Source: Datnioides undecimradiatus
Lineage: Eukaryota > Chordata > Actinopteri > Lobotiformes > Datnioididae
Length of the DNA: 64,000 nt
Assembly: GCA_008933995.1 (NCBI GenBank)
Contig: WARS01000036.1
Span: forward strand, 19,453,285-19,517,284
Direction of reading: 5' to 3'
Position 1 is the first letter of the stretch. Each line of letters opens with the position of its first letter. Below are positions 26,001 through 38,000 of this stretch, in pieces. The notes below the pieces were generated by a model, which saw only the letters and a program-made list of their open reading frames with translations, was not told the DNA's origin and ran no database searches. The translations under genes were made by a program, and so were the position numbers.

Positions 26001-29000
26001 TGTCCAGTATGGCGACTATGCTCAGGCTGACATGTATCTGAACACACATACAACCAAAGAAGGTGTTTTGAGCGGCGTTAAGGGAATGAGGCAGCGAGGA
26101 GGAAGACAGCGTAACCTTGGCCAGGCCTTGCAGTTTGTCAGTCAGGATGTTCTGACAGCAGCACGTGGTAGCAGGAAGCAAGAGGGAGTACCGCAGTTTG
26201 TGATTGTCGTCTCCAGTGGGTCCTCAACAGATGACATCAGTCGTCCAGCCGCCTCCCTCAAGCAATCTAGAGTTCTTCCCTTCAGCATTGGAACCAGGGA
26301 CGTTAACCCCTCAGAGCTTCGGGTGGTGTCATACGTGCCTAACTTTGCATATACTGTAGATGACCTCCCTGGCCTGTACACAGTCCAAGAGAATTTGATC
26401 ACCACTCTTACTGAGCTGTCAGATGATGATATCGCCAGGATGCGTCCAGTATTCCCAACCTATGAAGGTAATGTAATGTTTTAATAAATTATTTATAACC
26501 TTGAGACATTGCTCACCCACCCTGCTAACTTTACTTCAGTATGTGTTGAAATCAAGTTTAAAATTTCACGTCAATTATTCCTTTTAGAATATTTTACGCT
26601 CCCATTTTGTGATAAGCCCTTTATATCTGCTGGGAACTCTGTCATTTGAAATCATATCATGGGATTGTGCTTGCATTCTTTCTGAACAGTAATCACGCCA
26701 GCACCCACAGGAGGAGAAAAGAGGGATGTTGTCTTTCTAATTGATGGCACAACAGCAGTGCGTAGTGAGTTTCCCTCCATCCGTGAAATGATAAGAAGAG
26801 TTGTGGAGAAGCTGGATGTAGGATTGGATAAGGTCCGAATTGCAGTGGTACAGTACAGTGATGACCCAAAGTTAGAATTTCTCCTGAATGAGTTCTCTAC
26901 CAAAGAGGAGGTGCGCCAGGCTGTGGCGAAGCTTCGAAGCAAAGGTGGAAACCGCCTCAACACAGGTCTTGCTCTTGAGTGGGTCTCCAGGAACATCTAC
27001 CAGAGGTCAGCTGGAAGTCGTATTGAGGATAATGTGCCTCAGTTCCTCATTCTAGTTACAGGTGGCAAGTCTACAGATGATGTTTCTACTGGAGCTGACC
27101 AACTCAAGAGAAGCCAGGTTGCACCTCTTGCCATCGGTTCAAGGAATGCAGACCTTAATGAGCTGAGACAGATTTCTCTGAAGCCCGAACTTGTTTATAC
27201 AGTTGACAGTTTCCAGCAGCTTCCAAGGGTGGAGACGCAGCTCATTGATTCAGTCAAAACAATGTCCGCCTCTGATATCAGATATGTGCCTCCCACAGTG
27301 GTTGTAGGTAAGTCTTAACTATACAATACTATCTGTATTCAGTGTGTAGGTAACTTCAAGTTGTAAATGCTAAAAGTTTTTTGGTCATCTTATAAATCAT
27401 AGTATCATGGCACACTTATGGTGCAGTGGTAGATTTCCTGTTTACCACAGCAAATCCCTGGAGATTCTTTTATTAGGTTCTGTCTCAGTAGGAAAATTTT
27501 TAAATAAACATAAACAACTAAACTAAACTAAGCTAAACTAATGTGTATCTTCTTTTCCCTTTGTCCTGCTTATTGTCTTTTGCAGACACTCTAAATCTTG
27601 GTAAAAAGGACATTATCTTCCTCATTGATGGCTCAGACAGTACTGGTGCTGCTGGCATTGCTCATATCCGTGACTTCATCCTTAACATTGTCCAACAGCT
27701 TGACGTGCAGCCTGATCAAGTTCGTGTGGCTGTTGTCCAGTATGCAGACCGAGTTAAAACTGAATTTTCTCTTAACTCACACAACAACAAGCCAGCTGTT
27801 ATCTCTGCTATCAAAAGGCTTCGTCAGATTGGTGGCAGGTCATCAGATCTGGCTGACGCCATTAAGTATGTTATAGAGAATGAGCTAAAACCCTCTTCTG
27901 GTGTTCGTCTGGCTGACGCATCCCAGCATCTTGTGGTTCTCACCGGTGGGCGATCCTCCCAAGATGTGTCCATCTATGGACCACTGCTCAAGAGTTCCCG
28001 GGTCGGCTGCATTGGTGTTGGAGCTGGTGGTACTAACACTAAGCAGCTAACCCAAATTGCCACTAGTCCAGAAGATGTCCTTCAGGTTCCTACATTCCCC
28101 GGCCTGCCAGCTATCAAGGACAGAGTTATTACCAGATTACGTCAACGCTTCGAAGAGACAGACAGCCCAGACATTGTAGTAGATCCTAGTAAGTCATGCA
28201 AAAATGTACACCTATAACAAATACATAGATAAGACATGTTTTACCCTAAACTAAGAATAAAAACTAATGAATTGCCATTTCTTTGTTTCTTCTCCTGTTC
28301 TCACCTTTCTCTGACCTGTCCTCTTAAATATCTCATCCTCCTTCTCATTGCACTAGGCCTGCCAGCACCCAAAAAGGCCGATATAGTGTTTTTAGTGGAT
28401 GGCTCGATTAACTTCGGCAGGAATGACTTCAAGGAAGTGATGAACTTTATCAGCAACCTTGTTGATCTCTTCTTTAATGAGAGAGACAACCTTCGGATTG
28501 GCCTGGCACATTATGCTGCAGATGTGACTGATGTCTTCTATCTCAACACATACAAGAACAGGCAAGACATTGTGGATGCCATCAGCCGAACCGATTACAA
28601 GGGTGGAAATAAGATCAACACAGGTGCAGCCATTCGCCATGTACAAAATGTTCACTTCACCAAAGAAAAAGGCAGTAGGAAGGACGAGGGTACTCCTCAG
28701 ATCCTAATGGTTCTCACTGGAGGAAACTCAGCCGATGACAGCAAAACTGCAGCACTTGGTCTGAAGAATAAGGGTGTGAGAATCTTTGCTGTAGGAGTAG
28801 GCGACACTGAGACTGAGTTAGTAAACCTAGCAACTCAGGCTTCTACCATGGCTCGAGCAAGCACCACTCAGGAACTTTCAGAGCTGAATGAGCAAATCCT
28901 GGAGACTTTGGATGATGAAGTGAAAGGGCAGCTGTGTGTTGGCGTGCAAGAAATTCCAAGAAGTAAGAGAAATGGGATTGTTTTCTTTCTTGCTAATAGA

Positions 29001-32000
29001 TGTTGAATTCAAAGTTTTAAAATCCAAATGTTTCCAAAAAATATAAAAAGTAAAATTGTTTTTTACAGCCTGCAACATAGAGGTGTTGGTGGGCTTTGAT
29101 GTTTCTGCCCAGAACATCTTCGCTGCTCAGACAAACCTCCAGAGCAAGATGAGTGCCATCCTGCAGAGAATTTCCAAAATGGCAGCAATCAGTTGCTCTT
29201 CTGGGCAGCTTCCCTCTGTGCAAGTGGGCATGCTGGCCATGGACTCTGCCTCTGAGCCTGTCCAGCTGGACTTCACAGACAATGCTGATGAGCTTATTGA
29301 AGGTTTCAGAGCCCTGCGGAGTCGTGGCCCCTTTGTCCTCAATGGCAAGACCATCTCAGCTTACAACAATAGGTTCAAAACCAGACAGGACAATGTCGTC
29401 AAGGTTGGTCACTAAAAATGGTTTAAACTAGAGATATCCCACTCTATCTCAGTAGATCAGATGAACATAAGGTCACTCGAATACCGAGCTCTTGTGTTTT
29501 TAGTAATGTCAGCCTGCTACTGTTGCAGATTTGGTCTCAGTTTTAGCAGTGCACAGCTACGTTTTACTCACATGCCAGTAAAAATTAAAGACCAAAAATA
29601 AGCATATTTGTGTACACTAGTGAGTGACTCTGAGTTCAGCACACCCAGTCTGGCACACATATTCTCTAATTTCTCTGTCTAGCTCTGCCTTTGTCATTAG
29701 CAAAGGGCAGTATACAAACATCAAGGTAGCAGCTTTTCATTTTATCACCACTTTTGTTGATGGCAGATGAGATCAGCTGCTGCCAGTTAACAATTCTGTG
29801 AGTAACTTGTCAGGCAGCAATTAAACTTCTCTGTAATGCTGCTGCACAACAATGACTGGACTGAGTATTTCAGGAGCAACAGAATGAGACAACTACCCTC
29901 TAGCAGATGGCATCATGTGTCATTTTCCAGTTTATCATTCATTTTGTATCATAACAGTAATTTAAGTACATTAATTTAACAGATCTGAAGCAGGATCATC
30001 AGTACTTAGTTAAATTACTTTGTGACATTTAGGTCATAAGTACTAAATCTGACTTTGAAACCAGATAAACATGGGGACATCCCTAGTTTTAACTTACCAA
30101 TGAAATGACTCATGGGAAATCTAACAAAGTGTGACACCGAATTGTTTTCTCCCCCTTAAGGTTGTCATTCATCTGACTGATGGTATTGACGCCCCATATG
30201 CCGAAATGAAAAGGCGGGTTGAGGAACTTCGGCAGTCAGGTAAAAGGATGTTACAGCACAAATGAGCTTTGATGACCATCTATCTTTAAACCTCTGTGAA
30301 ATTATTGTAATATCACGTTAAGAATAACTAGTTTGGATAAATCTGTCCCTGAAACTCTTGTCTGTGTCAAACAGGAGTGAACAGTTTCATCCTAGTTGGG
30401 CTGGAGCGGGTGCCCAAGTTTGAGGAGGCTTTGCTCCTGGAGTTTGGTCGTGGCTTCAGGTACACCAGACCCTTACGAGTCAATATCATGGACTTGGACT
30501 ATGAGCTAATGGAAGAACTGGTGAGTACTAGTCAGTCAGACAGAGCACTTTTTTGAGCTTTCCTTTTTTCCTACTTCATCACTTAATATGTGTCGTCTTT
30601 TGCTCTGTAGGACAACATTGCGGAGAAGGAGTGCTGTGGTGTACCATGCAAATGTATCGGCACCAGAGGAGACCGAGGAGCAGTTGGACTTCCAGGACCT
30701 AAGGTATCCAACACCTACAAAAGTTCCTCAAAATGCAAAATGCACATCATTTCATTTCAAGAGAAAGAAATTCTTTATCAGAAACTAATACTTGTTATTT
30801 TTTATTTTTCAGGGTAGTCCTGGATTACCAGGAAGCCAAGGTCATCCTGGAGATGAGGGTGGACCTGTAAGTCGTCTGCCTTGCTTAGATATGTATTCAC
30901 AGCCTGACAAAGCAAAGTGCCCCGATCTATACGTGTTGTTATCAAGAACTTAAGTATTGAAACATGTTTTATTGTTATGATTCTGCGATGACAGGGAGAG
31001 AGAGGTCCTCCTGGTGTGAATGGAACTCAGGGTTTCCAGGGATGTCCTGGACAGAGAGGTGTCAAGGTAAAGACTTTGATATTAACATTCAATTAAACAT
31101 TTGTCTGTAATTTGTTAATATTAGTATTAATTTAATTCATGTAATGCTCTATTTTTCTTATCTTTATTCAGGGTTCTCGTGGATATTCAGGAGAAAAGGT
31201 GAATGTTTTTCTTTCTTTTTGAAAAAGTATTTCATTATTAGTCAAAGTCCGTCAAAAAAGGCTTAAGCTAAAGATTATCTGCTACCTCATTGCAGGGTGA
31301 ATTTGGAGAAATTGGGCTCGATGGAATCAATGGAGAAGAGGTAAATCCATTTGTTTTATGTGTAAAACATCATGTAAATCTGCTCTGGGTTGTGCACGAT
31401 TGTGGGCTTCAATTGCTTTTTGTTTTTTAGGGTGAAAGTGGAGTGGCTGGACCCTCAGGAGACAGAGGAAACCCTGGCAGAAGAGTGAGTGTCTGGTTGC
31501 AATTTTAGTGTCACATTCTTTTACTACAAGTGCATTTTTAACAATCGTATATAGTCAGTTATACTTAACAAAACATATTTATTGCTTTTAGGGTCCCAAA
31601 GGTACCAAAGGACAAGCAGGAGACAGAGGAGAGATGGGAATCAGAGGAGACCCAGTGAGTATCGCTGCACTGCAGCTGTTCTGTGCTCGTTATAGAGTAT
31701 AATTTTGGCACTACTTGTTTAATGTTTATCCTGTTTCCTTAATTGTGATTTACATTAATCCATTCCTCAGAGGCCACTTGAGCTACTCTCTCTACAGAAA
31801 TGACCAGAAGTATACATTTTTGTTTGAAAAGTATTATTATTTAGTATTATGTGGTTGTTGGTGTACACCCTGACCTGGTTTGTACAAATGAAATGTGTTC
31901 TCGGTCGTCTTTCCTTTGCAAATTTTGTTTTAGGGTGTCTGAAAAGATCTGAAATTGAAAATAAAATTTGTTGTCTAATAGGGCACCAGTGGAGTAGATA

Positions 32001-35000
32001 ACAACCTCAGAGGACCTAAAGGTGACCCTGGTGATGCTGGTCCAGCGGTAATTTTCTCCCTTCACACACTGCATTGTTGTAGAAAAAACAAATCCTGTCA
32101 GTGCATTTTCCACATTCTGCATTTAGCAGTTTAACATTCTTTGTGACTGTATGGGTTTGTTTAATTTTTGATATCTGCCTGGAAACGACAGGGAGAGCCT
32201 GGTGAGGACGGAAAGAAGGGAACACCCGGTGAACTCGGAAGAAAGGTAAACAACTTCACCATGTCTTCATTATCTTTGCTGAGCACATAGTTGCCACTGA
32301 TTCTTTATTAATCAAGCCTTCTTTCCGCTCCCACTTCCTTAGGGAGCTGATGGCAGAAGAGGCTCGCCCGGCCAGGCTGTAGGTCCCTTTTTGATGTTAA
32401 CACACACTCATTAATTCTCTTCGCAGTAACAGTTGTAACGTTTTGCCACATGTATGTCATTAAAGGGAAATCCTGGAAAGCCAGGAGCTGATGGTGTTGC
32501 AGGAGAGCCTGGTTTTGCAGGATCAAGAGTAAGTTTGTCATTCTTTTCATTGTACTCTTCAAATGCACTTGCCAAAACAAGTATTTTAGCGAATGTTGTC
32601 ATGACTATTAATACTTTTCTTGGCTGCAATGGCAATATGACAGTGTTTTGACTGGACTGTGACAGGATTATTTATATTTTTACAAGTGTGTGTGTTCATT
32701 CTTTACTCGTGGTCTGGAAGTCCTTCTCTAATATGCAACAAAATGGTGCACCATTAATATTGTCTGCTTTGTCTTTTTTAAGGGTCCACCTGGACCAAGT
32801 GGTGCACCCGGACCCAGAGGAGAGGATGGGAACCCTGGACCCAGGGTTAGCAAGCTCATTATTATTAATTTTAGTAAATAAAAACCTTTGCATTTGTTTT
32901 AAGCCACGCAGACTGCACAGAGCACACATTAAAATCTCATTTTACACAGTCACATGTGTCTACCACACACTGACGCACTGGTTTAACCGACTGATAATCA
33001 CATGCACTGCACACTTGATTTTAAGAATATTAATGTCTTGTTTTGTTTTCTAGGGTGCCGGAGGTGGCCCCGGTCCCTCCGGAGATAAGGGCAGAAGAGG
33101 AGCTCTTGGTCGCAAGGTACTTGGAGTGGTGCATAACTCGGCGAGGCCCGTGTTCTTCCATGACGGGCTTGTTTCATTTATAAACACACTGGCCTAAGCC
33201 TCGCTCTCTCACATTACTGGACACACATGTGTAGTCTGTTTGAGCAAACATGAAAGCGCTATAAGAAAACACAAAGGCTCTGCTTGAGATCTACAGCAAA
33301 AAATGCATATGAACATGATTAAATCTATTGAAACTGAGCCCACAGCTTAAAGAAATATTTTACATATAATTTAAAAGCTTGGTGATTTCAGTGAATCTTT
33401 AACTGTTCTACCTCTGCCTTTGTATCTCTGTGTTTGTAGGGCGAGCCTGGAGACCCAGGTCCTAAGGGTGTTGTTGGACCCCTTGGTCCACGTGGAGAGC
33501 CTGTAAGCCTGAAACCACATTTTCTTTGCATGTAATATAATGTAAAACTGTTAAATGAGCAAAATAAGATCCATCCCTTCTTCGAAATATCAGATATACA
33601 CGGTTAGTCACGTTGTTTATGAAACAAAATGTCTATACTGTATAATGCTGCTGATGATTATTAGATAATCTATTTCATAGCTGTCGTAGTGAAAGAGGAA
33701 ACCTTTGTCAGAAGGACTTCTGCTTCAGGCTACAAGTAAAAAAAAGCATAAGTGCCATTTTCTGTGGTTCAAAAACTTAAGTTTACAGTGTTTTTTAGAT
33801 CTGATAATGTATGCAGTATGTTTTCAATCAGGGAATTGGTATTGTTGCTGGTTCTGTCTCGAATCAGTACCGTGGCATTGCTTGGTATCATGTAACAATG
33901 CAAACATTATGTTGAGGCAAAGGGGGGAAGGGAGCAGCTGCTGCTCTTGTTTCCTCTTTACTATCAAGAGTGAATTCAGCTAAACGTATACACATTTTAC
34001 AAAGAAAACAAACTAATCGATCTGTCTTTCCTGTTTTTCTTCTAGGGTGAAGATGGTAGAGATGTATCTGGCATCATCGGGCCTAAAGGAAGAAAGGCAA
34101 GTGAAGTTTGACCATTCTTAATCTTATACAGGTGTATATGGTCATCGGAGCAGGTCTTCAATTTGATTAAAGTTAAATTTAGATTCAGACTGATCCTCAA
34201 AAACACAGTGATATGTAAAAAACAGCCAGATCTGATGGTTATGATGATTAGAGGAAGTTCGAAAACTGTAAACTCAAACTACTTTTGGTGTTAAAGACAT
34301 CTCAGCACAGACTGGCCCATTTAAATATACAGTTATAAATGTTGGTGTACACTAATTCAGTGGGACAGTAGTGATAAACTTAAAGTGTGCATGCATTTTC
34401 CACTGCAGGGTGATGAGGGCTTCCCAGGATTCCCAGGACCAAAGGTAACAGCAAAAACACAGACTCTTGAAGTGAAATATCAAAAGAGGTTGCAGGTTGG
34501 AGTTTGAACACGATGCGTCTTTGTTTTGTTGTTGTTCATTTGCGTTCACTCTCTTTAGGGAGCTGCTGGTGATCCCGGCACTAAGGGCAGACCCGGACCC
34601 AGCGGAAATCGTGGACAGAGGGTAAGTTTCAGACTCCAGTTGGATTTGGTTTACGTGGGTTTATATTCTGAATGCAACAGTGCATGTTTGACTCAGCAAA
34701 GTCCTCCATCTGGTCTGTTAATCACTGCAGCAGTGGATCTCAAACTTTTTTTCTTTTTACTGACAGAACAGACCTCCATCTGAATAGATATTTTGTTTTA
34801 TGAAGCCCACAACCAAAATAGTCACTCATTCTGTCATTAATTTCTTAAGGATGGAATTAAAAATAAATTATTCCCCTTTTTTGCCCGGGACCCCCTGAAA
34901 CCTCCTTGAGGACCACACTTTGAAAACCGCTGCACTCGGGGACTGGTTTTGAAGTTTTGTTTTAAATATTTACTGTGCAGTCTGGTCTGGCACATGAGCA

Positions 35001-38000
35001 TGCACATTAATGCTGGCACGTAGTGGATCTTTTAAGCCAAGCTTCTTTTTGAAGTATTGACAGTTGAATAGCTTTGAAAGCGATTTATTTGTCCCTCGCT
35101 GTTTTATCCTTTTCAGGGTGTCTCTGGGAATATTGGTACACCCGGACAGAAGGGAGAGGTTGGATATCCAGGGCCATATGTAAGCGACCTGAAAGTCTAC
35201 TCTGTGCTCAGAAATTGTGTCCTTTCACTTTAAAAAAGTTAATTCTTAACACAACTTCACAAAAATAATTGTGTTATCAAAGCAGTAAAATATCATTGGT
35301 CATGTCTTGACCCAACCTTTATTGTTCCCACAGGGTCAGAAAGGGCCGAGAGGACCAGGTGTTGTGGTATGTGCTCAGTTTTGTGTGCTCGCTGCTAAAG
35401 ATTAAAACACTCTTAAAAGATTAAAATCTTTCAACATTTTTCTCCAAATATCTGTTTTTGTCCACAGCAATGTGACCTGGTCAAGAAAATCAGGGACAAC
35501 TGTCGTAAGTATAATTTAATAATCAACACAAATCAGTCCACGGCAATTAAAACTGATGATTTTCATGTTTTTTGTGCTGTGAAAATGTCTCACAACGTTT
35601 TGTCTTTCTTTTCTACCAGCTTGCTGTTTCGGTAAGTACAAGATAATGATATCGATTAGATAATAATCTGTGACTGTGTATGTACTGCGTGAACAACTGC
35701 ACAAAACAAAATGCTCTCTGTGAACACCATCAGGTAAGCAGGAATGCCCGCTGTACCCCACCGAGCTTGCCTTTGCCCTGGATGTTTCTCAGGGCAATGC
35801 CCGCTCAAACTTCAACAACATGCGCGACACAGTCCTGCGCCTCGTCAAAGACATCACCATCGCTGAGAGCAACTGTCCACGTGGAGCTCGCGTTGCTTTG
35901 ACCCTGTACAACAACGAAGTGACCACTGAGATCCGCTTCGCTGACGCAATGAAGAAGCGTGCCCTGGTGCAGCACATCGAGGGACTGCAGACCCTGCAGA
36001 CCAACAAGCAGCGCAACCTGGAGACAGCCATGAGCTTTCTGGCCCAGAATACCTTCAAGAGAGTGCGCAGTGGCTTCCTCATGAGGAAGGTGGCCATCTT
36101 CTTCGTCGGTGGGCCAGTCGGTCAGGCACAAGGACTTACTAATGCAGCTCTTCGCCTGCATGATGCCGGAATCGCCACTCTGTTCTTGGTCAGCCGTGAG
36201 GACAGAGCCCTCAGCAGAGCTCTGCAGGTAAAACAAGGCAGACATCTAAAAGAAGAACAGAATATCTGAAGACAAACCACACAATTTACAACATTTTTGT
36301 TTTTCTTTGCACATCAGGTCAACAACACGGCACTGGCCCAGGTTATTGTCCTTCCAAACCCTGGAAGTGCACAGTACAATTCAGTCATCCAAAAGGTTAT
36401 GAACTGCCACATCTGCTTTGGTAAGTGCTCTGTGTTTGTGCACCATTACTGACCTGTTAAATACCTGTGTTTTAAACCTCAAGGATGAGATTTGTAGCCT
36501 CACAACCACAACATTTGTCCACTTTACTATTAATATAAGTACGTTTTCTACTAAACAGGGATATATGTGCTAATTTTAGTATGTTTTCATCTTGTATCAC
36601 ATAACCAGTGTACAACAAATCCCAGGAGTGTGACGATACACAACCTTAAGGAAAATACCGATGCAACAAGCTGCATTAAAATGTATGTTCTTCTTTTTCC
36701 AGACCTCTGCTCTCCGGACCAAATGTGTGACTACGTTCCCCCACTGACCAGCCGAGACAGGAGGTCTTCCGCCACAGACGTGGACATCGACATGGCTTTC
36801 GTCATCGACAGCTCTGAGTCTACCTATCCAACAGTCTTCACAGAAATTAAACGCTACATAGCGCACATAGTGGAGCAGCTACAAGTGTCCTCAAATCCTG
36901 CACAATCTGTTCACCACGCCAGAGTGGCTGTGATCCAGCAAGCACCTTACGAGTTCCTCCACAACAGCACTGGTTCTCCCCTCCAAGTGGATATCGGCTT
37001 GACGGAGCACCACTCAGCTCAGGATATTGTCAAATTCTTGCTGGAGAAGACACCACAGTTAGAGGGCAGCCGGGCGCTCGCAGCGGCCATCGAATCGACA
37101 GTGGAGCAGGTGTTTGAGAAGGCGCCTCTGCAACGTGACAGGAAAGTACTCGTGCTCTTTGTGACGGGAGGTGTGGAAGAAGAGGGGGAGCAGCTGGTGC
37201 GTATTGCCACCGAGATCAAGTGCAAAGGCTACTTCCTGGTAATCCTGGGCGTGGGTGAGACGTTGACTGCCGGAGATGCTCGTGTCTTGTCACGCATGGC
37301 AAGCGAGCCCTCAGATGTCTTCTTCAAGAGGCTGGAGAGCATCTCACACTTCTACGACAAACACATCCAGACCTTCGGCCAGCTGATGCCAAAATACATC
37401 AGCAGTGAGTTCACGATTTATAATTTGAGGCGTAATCCTATTGATTTCATTTTAATTTCCCGTGTGTGACGTGCTGTGTTCTGTTTTATATTTCTTCTTA
37501 GTTGAAAATGCTTTCTACATGTCCCCTGAAGTCTCCAAAAACTGCAAGTGGTTCCAGAGCGACCAGCCGCTGAAAAACCCCTTCACATCATCATCTCGGC
37601 AGCAGGAGTAAGTCTTGTGATATGACGCACCGTGTTATTGGTTGCTTTGTGGAAGCACTGATAGTTTCATCATCTACTACTTATTGGTCTGTGTATAGGA
37701 AGCACCAGAAACATCATGAAAACCACCAAGCAGTGCATCAAAGGAAGCACAAAGGTAAGAGCTTAAACTTCTTCAGCAGGCGACGTCAGTTCAAGGTTCT
37801 GTTTGATTCCTTGTTTCCTTCTCTGGGACTCGTGCACTTCTAATCTGAGTGACAGCTACTGGCCTCTTGTTCTTCCCTTGCACACAGTGAACATGTGATT
37901 TCATTGTGCACTGTCCGTCCTTGACACCACTTTCCTCTTCTTTCCTCCCTTCTCAGATGTGGATGAGCTGCACATCTCTAACGTCACCTCCAGCAGCCTG

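Noticed and set aside
27416-27475. Possible decayed tRNA-derived SINE (GGTGCAGTGGTAG)
   Set aside because: Only one short word matches; no B box or tail was found.
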